DNA of 41,245 nt from a virus. This document shows, in pieces, positions 1-6,792 of the stretch. Where the stretch lies: IMG/VR virus record IMGVR_UViG_3300049791_000024, positions 1 through 41,245 of that record; one strand, 5' to 3'. The position numbers were made by a program, and so were the translations under genes. Under the pieces are notes generated by a model. It did not search any database and had not been told where the DNA came from. It saw nothing but the letters and a program-made list of their open reading frames with translations. Within the stretch, counting starts at the first letter, position 1. Each line of letters starts with the position of its first letter.

Positions 1-370
1 CCTGCCGAGTGGCCTGCAAAGTGGCCTGATCAGCGGCCTGCCCAGTGGCCTGCAAAGCGGCCTGCCAAGCGGCCTGCCCAGTGGCCTGCAAAGTGGCCTG
101 CCAAGCGGCCTGCCCAGTGGCCTGCAAAGTGGCCTGCCAAGCGGCCTGCTCAGTGGCCTGCAAAGTGGCCTGCCAAGCGGCCTGCCCAGTGGCCTGCCAA
201 GTGGCCTGCAAAGTGGCCTGCCGAGCGGCCTGCCAAGTGGCCTGCAAAGTGGCCTGCCGAGTGGCCTGATCAGTGGCCTGCTCAGTGGCCTGCCAAGTGG
301 CCTGATCAGTGGCCTGCTCAGTGGCCTGCCAAGTGGCCTGATCAGTGGCCTGCTCAGTGGCCTGCCGATA
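1..370. repeat. 12-bp tandem repeat, left part (29 full units plus a partial unit)
   Basis: The unit is GGCCTGNNNAGT/C on the + strand, read on the minus strand as Gln-Ala-Thr/Ala-X. The NNN codon takes only six forms, giving Leu, Trp, Arg, Gly, Glu or Asp on the coding strand. The last unit at 359-370 degenerates to end the array. Toward 270-358 a three-unit super-period (Trp, Asp, Glu) recurs three times, a sign of recent unequal duplication. Confidence 0.95.
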
Positions 371-628
371 GAGAATGGCAGACGCACACCCTCCCGCCAT
401 CGCCATCACCAGCGGACTCGGCACAATCACGACGCGCGGTGCTTTCAGGCCCGCGACAGCGTAAAGCTCAAGAATCGCCGACGTGATGCGCGAACGGTCA
501 ATCGGAGCTGTGCGAAACGCGCGCCGAATCCACAGGCGCGCATGGTCGTCCATCCGGATTTTCTCTTCCGGCGTGAGGTCACCGCCCGCTAAATCTGGAC
601 GACGGACGAACGCCTCAGTCCGCGACAT
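1..628 (-). CDS. DUF6745-like repeat protein, N-terminal part (gene continues at the right end of the window)
   Basis: This is the 5' part of a leftward gene that runs off the window start. Its 3' part is at 40229-41245. ATG is at 628-626, after a strong GAGGAGATCC ribosome site, and it overlaps the stop of the upstream gene by 14 bases. The first 86 or so residues are non-repetitive (begins MSRTEAFVRRPD; has LTPEEKIRMDDHARLW). After that the frame is a tetrapeptide repeat Q-A-(T/A)-X down to base 1. The DUF6745 family (function unknown) often has an N-terminal stretch of short repeats followed by the conserved domain, which fits here. Joining to the right-hand part needs two more bases, so the repeat tract is incomplete. 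The 5' end is certain; the function is not known. Confidence 0.8.
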   Translation of the reverse strand, partial: MSRTEAFVRRPDLAGGDLTPEEKIRMDDHARLWIRRAFRTAPIDRSRITSAILELYAVAGLKAPRVVIVPSPLVMAMAGGCASAILYRQATEQATDQATWQATEQATDQATWQATEQATDQATRQATLQATWQAARQATLQATWQATGQAAWQATLQATEQAAWQATLQATGQAAWQATLQATGQAAWQAALQATGQAADQATLQATRQ

Positions 629-941
629 TGCGGATCTCCTCGCGGCTGTACTCACGCTGCTGGATGATCTCGTACGCGCCCGGAGTCAGCGGGATCGGCG
701 CGTGCTCCTCGTGCTTGACAGTCGCGAGGGAGACGACGCTCAGGAAGCGGCGCACCGCGTTGCCGGCATCGGCGAAGGAGAACTCGCGCGCCTCGCCTTC
801 TGCGATCGCGTGGGAATGACCAGTTTGCTCACCCAGAGCCAAGATGATGCGTCCCTGTGGCGTTACATCCTTCGCGCCAGACGGAATTTCGGTCACTTTC
901 TTGATCATCACATCACCCTGTCTTGCCATAAAAGCTTTCAT
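615..941 (-). CDS. Small conserved phage protein with internal start (RQGDV family)
   Basis: This 108-residue protein begins at an ATG inside the HNH fusion frame. GGAG lies eight bases upstream (ggagaaagacaATG), so it can be translated alone. It has RQGDVMIKKV near the start and GEQTGHSHAI in the middle. Similar short proteins sit beside DUF6745-type genes in other phages; their role is unknown. Its stop overlaps the start of the DUF6745-like gene, suggesting coupled translation. I take this as the ancestral gene, with the HNH gene placed directly in front of it. Function not assigned. Confidence 0.7.
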   Translation of the reverse strand: MKAFMARQGDVMIKKVTEIPSGAKDVTPQGRIILALGEQTGHSHAIAEGEAREFSFADAGNAVRRFLSVVSLATVKHEEHAPIPLTPGAYEIIQQREYSREEIRNVAD

Positions 942-1421
942 TGTCTTTCTCCGGTTGCGCTCGTAGTGAGCATGGTTGCGACGACGTACATCGGTTTTAG
1001 CAAACTGCCTTGAATATTCGTTTTTGCAGATGCGGCAAAGACGTTTCGTGCCATTTCGCGCGATGATTAGGTTCGTTCCGCTAAATGGATGGCCCTTCGC
1101 GCAGTGCGTTTTCGCAATGTTGGCCGCCGTGATCGTTTCACCACGAAGGACATTAGTTCGCGCAGTGACCGCTTCCAGATGCGCCGGATTCACGCAAAGG
1201 CGGTTGCGGCACAGATGGTCGAGTTGCAGGCCATTCGGAACTGGGCCATTCACCATTTCATACGACCAGCGGTGCGCAACGGTGTCGCGGCCTGCGGCCT
1301 TGAAGCGGCCATAGCCGCCGTTGAATTGCGCGCCAGTCCACACCCAACACTCATGCGCAGCGCCCTTGGCAACGCGCGACCAGAACCGCTCAACAAGCAA
1401 CGGGCCTTCGCTACGTTTCAT
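615..1421 (-). CDS. HNH endonuclease read in frame into a downstream gene (fusion ORF)
   Basis: Residues 1-160 are a typical free-standing phage HNH endonuclease. It has CWVWTG, GYGRF, an AHR motif, DHLCRNRLCVNPAHLE (the HNH core) and a CAKGHP...CRIC zinc site. These enzymes nick or cut DNA, usually to spread their own gene. ATG at 1421 follows AGGAG. No stop codon separates it from the next protein: at about residue 161 the frame runs directly into a second, unrelated domain (MARQGDVMIKKV...), which has its own ribosome site and start at 941. The product could be a 268-residue fusion, with the short downstream protein also made separately. The HNH identification is firm. Whether the fusion is real or a sequencing slip near 942-960 is not settled. 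Confidence 0.85.
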   Translation of the reverse strand: MKRSEGPLLVERFWSRVAKGAAHECWVWTGAQFNGGYGRFKAAGRDTVAHRWSYEMVNGPVPNGLQLDHLCRNRLCVNPAHLEAVTARTNVLRGETITAANIAKTHCAKGHPFSGTNLIIARNGTKRLCRICKNEYSRQFAKTDVRRRNHAHYERNRRKTMKAFMARQGDVMIKKVTEIPSGAKDVTPQGRIILALGEQTGHSHAIAEGEAREFSFADAGNAVRRFLSVVSLATVKHEEHAPIPLTPGAYEIIQQREYSREEIRNVAD

Positions 1422-1468
1422 GCTTCGTTCTCCTGTTGTGGTTGGTGTTACTAAGGTTACTCTTTGTG

Positions 1469-1858
1469 TCAGCGCGGATCAGGGTCGGCTATGAAGATCG
1501 AATGTTCCGCAGCGCGCATCTGGATAAATCCGATGTAGTCCGCAAACTCCATGACAGTTAGCTTTGAACTGCGCCGCACGGGTTTCAGGCGCTTCCTACC
1601 GAACAGTTCGACGGTCTCCCATCCAGCCCATTCCCCGAGAAAGAACTCGTGCCAGTCGTCGCAGGATTGGCCGGTCGCATCGCGCAGCGTCGGGTAGACA
1701 ACGCCCCACAGGTAACGGTTCTGCGCGTCGGATCGCGACTTCTTTTTCTCGGCAATCTCCACCTTGACCGGCTTCCCCGGAAACGCTGTCGCAAGGAATG
1801 CCGCAATGCGCGCGACCATCGCTTCACGGTTGACTGGCGGTAGGATGATCGTGGTCAT
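1469..1858 (-). CDS. NinB-like recombination protein
   Basis: The 129-residue product has the KKSRSDAQNRYLWGVVY segment typical of the phage NinB/Orf family, followed by DWHEFFLGEWAG. NinB/Orf proteins bind single-stranded DNA and help load recombination functions, replacing host RecFOR. The gene directly follows a coiled-coil protein and an ERF annealing protein in the same leftward unit, which supports a recombination role. The start is 5 bases past the upstream stop and has only a weak ribosome site. The family assignment rests on the short central motif. Confidence 0.6.
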   Translation of the reverse strand: MTTIILPPVNREAMVARIAAFLATAFPGKPVKVEIAEKKKSRSDAQNRYLWGVVYPTLRDATGQSCDDWHEFFLGEWAGWETVELFGRKRLKPVRRSSKLTVMEFADYIGFIQMRAAEHSIFIADPDPR

Positions 1859-1863
1859 TCGGT

Positions 1864-2940
1864 TCAGGCTGCCTCTTTCTTCGGCTCACGCTTGAGTGCA
1901 GACGCCAGCTTGAGCGTGACAAGGTGTTCCGACTGGCCGAGTTCGCGAAGCAGAATCAATGCCTCGCTGGCGGCGCTTTGCAGTGAAGCGTTCGCGATTA
2001 CGGCATCACGCGCCGCCTTCGCTTGGGCCTTCTTGTCGGCTTCCAGTTTGACGCGTTCGGCTGCGGCCTTGGCCTGTTCCTCTGCCAGTTTCTTCGCTGC
2101 CTTGGCGCGCTCCGCATCCTCGCGCTTGCGAGTCTCGGCACGCTCGGCGTCGATGCGTGCCTGTTCGGCCTCGCGGGCTTCCCTTGCTGCCTGCTCGCGG
2201 ACTCGCGCAGTCTCGGCAATGGCCTGTTCCCGCAAGCGTTCTTCCTTCGCCGCGCGATCACGCTCGGTCTGGGCCAGTCGCTCGGCTTCTGCTCGCATGG
2301 CGTCGGCCTCGGCCCGCAAGCGATCCAGTTCGGCGCGATCAGCCTTGATCTTCTCGGCCTCGGCGTCCGCTGTAAGCTGCCGGTCGAGTGCGGCCTTGAG
2401 CGCAGCCACGGCGACGCTACGCTCGAACTTGAACGCGCTGGTATTCAGGTCGGTAGTAAACTCGCCGTCAACCTGCTCCGTGCGCGCAATCAATTCGCGG
2501 ATGCCGTCCGCCGACAACCCGACCGCAGCCAACGGAACAGCATGGATCGCGTCAAAGCGCGCGCGGATGGCTTCCTGTGCCTCGCGCTCGGCCTGTTCCT
2601 TCGCTGCCTTCTCGCGTTCCTTCGCCTTGTCGACCTCATCCTGCAGCTCGGCCAGCCGCTTTTCTTCCGGTTCGATCAGATCGACCAGTTCCTTTTCCTT
2701 CCCGATGACGGCCTTCTGAAACTTCACCGCATCGTCGCGGGCTTCCTTGCCGGTTTTCTGGATCGCGATGCGGGTGTTCTTGAGGCTCATGCGCGCGGCA
2801 TGGCACTGCTGGTATCCGGCTGCGTTCGTGATGGCGGTGATGTGGGTCGATTCCTCGACCAGCGCGATCACTTGGGCGCGCGTTTCGACAAAGGACAGCG
2901 CCTTCTCGACTTGCTGCGAAATGGTCAGTTCAGTGCTCAC
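1864..2940 (-). CDS. Coiled-coil protein of the recombination cluster (DUF1351-like)
   Basis: The product has 358 residues if it starts at GTG 2940, which has AAGGAG eight bases upstream and overlaps the end of the ERF gene. A longer reading upstream (to 3246) would run through the ERF gene in another frame and is rejected. The N-terminal 100 residues resemble phage DUF1351-type proteins (YQQCHAARMSLKNTRIAIQK). The rest is a long charged helix: two Ala/Glu/Arg/Lys-rich coiled-coil stretches at about 90-125 and 205-320. Its position next to ERF and NinB-like genes suggests a structural partner in single-strand annealing. That role is inferred from context. Confidence 0.75.
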   Translation of the reverse strand: MSTELTISQQVEKALSFVETRAQVIALVEESTHITAITNAAGYQQCHAARMSLKNTRIAIQKTGKEARDDAVKFQKAVIGKEKELVDLIEPEEKRLAELQDEVDKAKEREKAAKEQAEREAQEAIRARFDAIHAVPLAAVGLSADGIRELIARTEQVDGEFTTDLNTSAFKFERSVAVAALKAALDRQLTADAEAEKIKADRAELDRLRAEADAMRAEAERLAQTERDRAAKEERLREQAIAETARVREQAAREAREAEQARIDAERAETRKREDAERAKAAKKLAEEQAKAAAERVKLEADKKAQAKAARDAVIANASLQSAASEALILLRELGQSEHLVTLKLASALKREPKKEAA

Positions 2941-3778
2941 TGTGCCGCTCCTTGCTGGGTAGTTTTTCTTTGATCGTGGCGCGCTCAAGCGTGGTGAAGC
3001 AGCCGCCCTTGCTAGTCGCGAGCCACAACGCCATCTGGTCAACCTGTGGAATGGATGCCCATTCACTGGCGACCGCCGGAAAGTCATCGGATGCAATGCG
3101 ATCCTTGATGAACGCGACCGACTCGGAATGCCGCGTGAAGGCTTCGTCGTGTTCCTCCTTCCGCCGCGCAGCTTGGGACTCGTGGGTTTCTTCCTCATGG
3201 TCTTCTGTATCGCCGCGACCATCGTTGTCCATTCCCTTCGTTGCAAGCCCCGTGATGGAAAGCAGGCTGTAGCGCTGCAGGTAGGTACGGGTCGATGCGT
3301 CGGCCTGGATGGCGTTCTTGCCGCCGCTGGTATCGGATGGCCCGCGAAGTGTCACGCTCTCGCTGTGGCCTTGCGCGTGCGTCAGGATGCACGATACCTC
3401 AATGGTCTTGCCATCCTCTTTCGGTTGCCATGCGTGGCTGAATCCGTGCTGCGCCAGCGATCCGACTATCTGCTGGCAGACCTCGCCCAAGTCGGCGTGC
3501 ATGTATTCGGTCACGCCGGAATTGGTCTTGTAGCTCACCAGCGTCTTTTTCAGAATCTCAGGCGGGTGCAGCTTGAATGCTGCCATCGCCGCGACATATG
3601 CCTTGCGGGCTTCGTCGGCCTCCCATTCCTTCTTGAGTGCGTAAAGTTCCTTCATGTCGGCGATGGTTGCCTTCTGGGCGATGGCCGCGTGGATCATTGC
3701 GTCCAGCGTTGACCGCTGCACTGGCAAGTCCTGCGGAACTACGGTCATCGTGCGCTGTGGGATCGGTTGCATCTTCAT
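2930..3778 (-). CDS. erf: ERF-family single-strand annealing protein
   Basis: The 282-residue product carries the ERF signature: GVTEYMHADLGEVCQQI in the first half and GGKNAIQADASTRTYLQRY followed by LLSITGLA. P22 Erf anneals complementary single strands and circularises the genome after injection by recombining terminal repeats, which fits a headful-packaging P22-like phage. The C-terminal third is acidic and low in complexity, then ends in a separate small domain. GAGGA precedes the ATG. The gene overlaps the next one by 11 bases. Confidence 0.9.
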   Translation of the reverse strand: MKMQPIPQRTMTVVPQDLPVQRSTLDAMIHAAIAQKATIADMKELYALKKEWEADEARKAYVAAMAAFKLHPPEILKKTLVSYKTNSGVTEYMHADLGEVCQQIVGSLAQHGFSHAWQPKEDGKTIEVSCILTHAQGHSESVTLRGPSDTSGGKNAIQADASTRTYLQRYSLLSITGLATKGMDNDGRGDTEDHEEETHESQAARRKEEHDEAFTRHSESVAFIKDRIASDDFPAVASEWASIPQVDQMALWLATSKGGCFTTLERATIKEKLPSKERHSEH

Positions 3779-3779
3779 G

Positions 3780-4028
3780 TCATTCCTCGGTATGTTCAGG
3801 GAGTTTCTGCACTGGCCTGTATTCCATCGACCGCCTGCGCAGCGGCTTCACGATATCGCCCCATTCGCCGAGGTCGATTCGTTGGGCGAAGCCATCGGAA
3901 CTGGCGCGATCCTCGGCAGCGCGGTCGGAAGCCTCGCGCTCAAAATCTTCCGGGTGCTTGCGATACAAGGCCCAGCCGAAGATGGCGGCGACCAGAATCA
4001 GGCCGATGATGGCGATGGCGTAGGTCAT
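3780..4028 (-). CDS. Small single-pass membrane protein
   Basis: The 82-residue product begins with one hydrophobic helix (residues 3-21, YAIAIIGLILVAAIFGWAL) followed by basic residues and a charged, soluble tail, so the tail most likely faces the cytoplasm. The stop of the gene before it overlaps its start as ATGA. No family recognised. Confidence 0.65.
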   Translation of the reverse strand: MTYAIAIIGLILVAAIFGWALYRKHPEDFEREASDRAAEDRASSDGFAQRIDLGEWGDIVKPLRRRSMEYRPVQKLPEHTEE

Positions 4029-4252
4029 GCGATGTTCTCCATTTCCAGCGCCTGCACGAGCAACGTAAGCACCGTGATTGTCCGACCGTAGCCAGCGGCG
4101 TAGTCGAAGCTATGGCACTCGCCAGCGCGCAGACTGGTCATGTAATCCATGTCAGCCGCGATGACTTCGCGGGCGCGGTCGATGCGGGCACGCAGGGAGC
4201 GCGTGTGCTTGAGTTCAATCACTGAATCAATAGGTTTCATCTGCGCGTTCAT
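4025..4252 (-). CDS. Hypothetical small protein
   Basis: A 75-residue, probably mostly helical protein with many Arg and Glu residues (HTRSLRARIDRAREVIAAD) and a hydrophobic C-terminal stretch (ITVLTLLVQALEM). It is joined to both neighbours by ATGA overlaps. That linkage is the main reason to call it a gene. I do not recognise it. Confidence 0.6.
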   Translation of the reverse strand: MNAQMKPIDSVIELKHTRSLRARIDRAREVIAADMDYMTSLRAGECHSFDYAAGYGRTITVLTLLVQALEMENIA

Positions 4253-4518
4253 GCAGCACTCCTGATCGGCGAATATTCGGTGGAGCTCTCACGGTTCGGC
4301 ATCGGCGTCCATCCGTCCGGATCGACAACCACATCGTCCGCACCGCCAATCTCGATCCACGCGCCTGCGTCGTACTTGTCGTGGATGACTTCCGGCTCGC
4401 GCCAAACGATGCCCTTGCAGCAATCAAGTTCTGGCGTGCGACCTTTCCAGTAGCCAATGATCGGCGTGCCATCGCGCGGGGCCGTGTCGCCGGGAAGCCA
4501 GTTCCACGAGGCGCTCAT
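4249..4518 (-). CDS. Hypothetical protein, DUF551-like
   Basis: The 89-residue product starts MSASWNWLPGDTAPRDGTPIIGYWKG. The APRDGTPI core is typical of small phage proteins of the DUF551 type (function unknown). A longer frame to 4794 exists, but it would overlap two other genes. The ATG at 4518 overlaps the stop of the gene upstream as ATGA, which decides the start. Six Trp residues are present. Confidence 0.65.
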   Translation of the reverse strand: MSASWNWLPGDTAPRDGTPIIGYWKGRTPELDCCKGIVWREPEVIHDKYDAGAWIEIGGADDVVVDPDGWTPMPNRESSTEYSPIRSAA

Positions 4519-4688
4519 ACCGCCCCCACCACAAGCCAAAATGCCAACGCGACGCAAACTGGCAGAACGACCCAGCACCCAACACACGCGAACGTCTCGC
4601 CCCACGTCAGCACGGAATGCGTGCCGGTGAATCCGTAGTGGACTGCGCGGTAGATGCGCTGGGGGAGGCTGGGGAGGGCGGCGTTCAT
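4515..4688 (-). CDS. 57-residue membrane protein
   Basis: A short frame between two real genes, linked by ATGA overlaps at both ends (start shares bases with the stop at 4685-4687). The translation begins MNAALPSLPQRIYRAVHYG and ends in one strong hydrophobic segment (WVVLPVCVALAFWLVVGAV), so it is probably a one-pass membrane protein. It fills what would otherwise be a gap of about 170 bases in a tightly packed unit. No family recognised. Confidence 0.6.
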   Translation of the reverse strand: MNAALPSLPQRIYRAVHYGFTGTHSVLTWGETFACVGCWVVLPVCVALAFWLVVGAV

Positions 4689-5710
4689 GGGGACATCGCC
4701 ACGAACTCGCCATTATCGCTAAGCGAATACCAAACCCTCGCCTGGATTCCGTTGTCGCCAACCTTCGATGCGCGGATGTGGCGAATGCTTCCATTATTCG
4801 CGCGGTTCACCAGCACGATTGCGCCGGTTTCGTCTGCCATTGCGCGACCGTCGAAACCGCAGGCCATTGCGACGGAATCTTTGCCGGTAGCCGAAGCAGC
4901 GCCCCTCTCTCCGGTAGCCGAAGCAGCGCCCCTCCCTCCGGTAGCCGAAGCAGCGCCCCTCCATCCGGTAGCCGAAGCAGCGCCACCCCCTCCGGTAGCC
5001 GAAGCAGCGCCACCCCCTCCGGTAGCCGAAGCAGCGCCCCTCTCTCCGGTAGCCGAAGCAGCGCCCCTCCATCCGGTAGCCGAAGCAGCGCCCCTCTCTC
5101 CGGTAGCCGAAGCAGCGCCACCCCCTCCGGTAGCCGAAGCAGCGCCCCTCCCTCCGGTAGCCGAAGCAGCGCCCCTCTCTCCGGTAGCCGAAGCAGCGCC
5201 CCTCTCTCCGCTAGCCGAAGCAGCGCCACCCCCTCCGGTAGCCGAAGCAGCGCCCCTCTCTCCGGTAGCCGAAGCAGGCGAGGCCGGATCAATCGGCAGC
5301 GCGTGCTTGAACGTCCACTTAACGGCGAGTTTGATAAGGCCAGCGAGATTGAGTTCCGCGCCGATCTTGATCTTGGAGGATGCGAGCTTGCTGTCGCCGC
5401 TGTGGCGATCCAACACGCCGGACTGCTCGACCAATGCGTAACGACCGCCATCAGGCGGGTAATAATCAAGCACTTCCAGCGGATAGCCTTCGATGGCATG
5501 GAAGCCGGACGCGCACGCCGACACCGCGCCTGTGTGTTCGTAGGACTTGCCAATCTCGTACTGGAATGGCTTATCGCCGCCAGTGCAACACAGGTTCGCG
5601 TCGAAGCCTTTGATCGAATGGACAATCGGAAGCTGCGCAGCCTCGACCGCTGGCGCAACCTTCGCGGCCTTCTTCGGCTTCGCAACTTTCTTGGCGGCTT
5701 GCTGGCTCAT
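4685..5710 (-). CDS. DUF7666-like protein with GAASATG nonapeptide repeats
   Basis: Of 341 residues, 1-25 are Lys/Ala-rich. Residues about 33-105 form the conserved domain (IKGFDANLCC, FQYEIGKSYEHTG, SGFHAIEGYPLEVLDYY) seen in many phage DUF7666 proteins. Residues about 145-275 are 14 nonapeptide repeats G-A-A-S-A-T-G-x-x, where x-x is ER, GG, GR or WR. The C-terminal tail (GFDGRAMADETGAIVLVNR ... VWYSLSDNGEFV) is also typical of the family. Short Gly/Ala/Ser/Thr repeats like these are expected to fold as a stacked solenoid, but that is inference. The biological role is unknown. A GAGGGG ribosome site precedes the ATG. Confidence 0.85.
   Translation of the reverse strand: MSQQAAKKVAKPKKAAKVAPAVEAAQLPIVHSIKGFDANLCCTGGDKPFQYEIGKSYEHTGAVSACASGFHAIEGYPLEVLDYYPPDGGRYALVEQSGVLDRHSGDSKLASSKIKIGAELNLAGLIKLAVKWTFKHALPIDPASPASATGERGAASATGGGGAASASGERGAASATGERGAASATGGRGAASATGGGGAASATGERGAASATGWRGAASATGERGAASATGGGGAASATGGGGAASATGWRGAASATGGRGAASATGERGAASATGKDSVAMACGFDGRAMADETGAIVLVNRANNGSIRHIRASKVGDNGIQARVWYSLSDNGEFVAMSP
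4884..5275. repeat. 27-bp tandem repeat inside the DUF7666-like gene
   Basis: About 14 units of CCGGTAGCCGAAGCAGCGCC plus seven variable bases. The conserved 20 bases are almost invariant (one GCTAGC variant near 5210). Differences are concentrated in two codons that encode Glu/Gly/Trp and Arg/Gly. The array is in frame. Confidence 0.95.
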
Positions 5711-5772
5711 CTCATCCCCTCAGTGTGTGGCGTTCGTTGCAGCGCACTCGTGGGAATGCGCTGGGGTGAAGG

Positions 5773-6021
5773 TCAGTCGTACACGTTCCATTCGTCCGAC
5801 GCCATCTCAAGGCTGTCGAACAAGTCCATCGCAAAGGTTTTGTCGATGCACTGAATCGCGAGGATTTTGCCGTCCTCTTCGCGAGTCCAATGGACTGCGT
5901 AGACAATGCTTCCGTCCGTCAACGCGCTGGCGTGAACGCGCAAGCCTTCGACGGTTTCGGATTCGTGGACGATGCCGGGCCGGTCGGCTGGCGTTGGTTG
6001 CGGCTTGCGTTGTGTGTTCAT
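5773..6021 (-). CDS. Hypothetical protein, first gene of the leftward unit
   Basis: An 82-residue acidic protein (begins MNTQRKPQPTPADRPG; ends FDSLEMASDEWNVYD). The middle may form a small beta-sheet domain (SIVYAVHWTREEDGKILAIQC). The start has GAAGGATC upstream. It is the first gene left of the divergent control region, so it is probably expressed first. No family recognised. Confidence 0.65.
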   Translation of the reverse strand: MNTQRKPQPTPADRPGIVHESETVEGLRVHASALTDGSIVYAVHWTREEDGKILAIQCIDKTFAMDLFDSLEMASDEWNVYD

Positions 6022-6162
6022 CTCGATCCTTCGGTGTGTCAGTGGGTGGTGGTGTAGTGAAGACTGCGCCTATTCGGGCGCAGGATTAAGGGGGTTTGGT
6101 GGAAAGCTGTGTTCCATCCATAGGACTACCGAATCGAACCGAACGCGCGTAACGTCCACAGC
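6022..6162. promoter_or_regulatory. Divergent intergenic control region
   Basis: These 141 bases separate the leftward and rightward units, and no gene fits in them. They hold a perfect 7-bp dyad (6064-6083) and, nearer the rightward start, CGAATCGAACCGAACG, an imperfect direct repeat of CGAA/CGAAC. Neither strand shows a clear consensus -35/-10 pair. Early promoters for both units should lie here by position. Confidence 0.55.
6064..6083. promoter_or_regulatory. Perfect 7-bp inverted repeat (possible operator)
   Basis: CTGCGCC and GGCGCAG flank a six-base loop TATTCG. No T-run follows on either strand, so a simple terminator is unlikely. Its place between divergent genes suits a repressor or regulator site, but it could also form an RNA hairpin in the leftward leader. 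Confidence 0.4.
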
Positions 6163-6402
6163 ATGAAAAAGCATGTCGATCCACCTGGCGACGCCATCTG
6201 GCGCGAGCTGTTTGCTGGCGACTCGTTCTACACGAAGCAACCCTACGCCGTGCTGGTCGCAATGGCTGAGACGCTGGCTCCGAAGGGATACACCTACGTC
6301 TTCAAGCCTGCCAACAAGGGGCATATCGTGCGCTGCACGAAAAGCCCGCTTGTGACGACGCAAGACGGCTATGATCTGCTGACTGGGACGGAGCGCACGT
6401 GA
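6163..6402 (+). CDS. Hypothetical protein, first rightward gene
   Basis: A 79-residue protein (MKKHVDPPGDAIWRELFAGD ...). It has no ribosome site upstream of the ATG (cgtccacagcATG), so it may be translated from a leaderless or very short-leader transcript. The stop overlaps the next gene's GTG start. I do not recognise the family. Confidence 0.6.
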   Translation: MKKHVDPPGDAIWRELFAGDSFYTKQPYAVLVAMAETLAPKGYTYVFKPANKGHIVRCTKSPLVTTQDGYDLLTGTERT

Positions 6403-6728
6403 GCGCCCAGCTCTCCCTCTCCTTCCACGCCCGCAAGCCGCGCGTGCATTTTTTCACCACTACCCCGCTCACCGACGCTGACCTCGCGCGCTGTATCGCG
6501 ATTGCCGAGACGCAGGACGTGCGCGTGTTCCTCGTGTTCCAGTACGCGCGCCGTCCGCTCAGTCCGTCGCAGGTGTTGCGGCAACTGGACGCGATGGGCG
6601 TGCGGATGCTGCTGACCTCGGTACGCCGGGCGATTTCAACGCTCACGAAGGAAGGGCTGCTGCGGAAGCTGGACAGCTGCGCGATGGGTGCCTATGCTCG
6701 GATTGAGCATACTTGGGAGGCCGCATGA
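6399..6728 (+). CDS. Winged-helix DNA-binding protein
   Basis: A 109-residue product from GTG 6399 (GGAG upstream; overlaps the previous stop). Residues 50-95 look like a winged helix (RPLSPSQVLRQLD ... TSVRRAISTLTKEGLLRKLD), as in replication-initiator or MarR-like folds. It lies just upstream of the helicase and primase genes, so it could be an early regulator or a replication accessory protein. The fold is inferred from the pattern only. Confidence 0.6.
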   Translation: MSAQLSLSFHARKPRVHFFTTTPLTDADLARCIAIAETQDVRVFLVFQYARRPLSPSQVLRQLDAMGVRMLLTSVRRAISTLTKEGLLRKLDSCAMGAYARIEHTWEAA

Positions 6729-6792
6729 CCCCGCCATCCCCAGCCCTGTAACGCGCAGCCACAAAGGGCAACAAGTGCTAACAGCAGGCAAC

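Noticed and set aside
45-269. Rightward Cys/Ala repeat frame (MACKAACQAAC...)
   Set aside because: Complement of the 12-bp repeat of the DUF6745-like gene; arises from the repeat in another frame.
11-370. CRISPR-like array
   Set aside because: Units are contiguous 12-bp repeats with no spacers, and all in frame with a gene.
1892-2973. Two rightward frames opposite the coiled-coil gene
   Set aside because: Composition (Ser/Ala/Arg and Leu/Gly-rich) is the antisense image of the Ala/Glu/Arg coiled coil.
2941-3246. N-terminal extension of the coiled-coil gene (Arg/Ser/Pro-rich)
   Set aside because: It lies over the ERF gene in another frame and starts without a ribosome site; GTG 2940 has AAGGAG.
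4778-5854. Rightward frames with GSRSSAPLS and VAEAAPLSP repeats
   Set aside because: They are the 27-bp repeat read on the wrong strand; the leftward frame has the conserved DUF7666-like ends.
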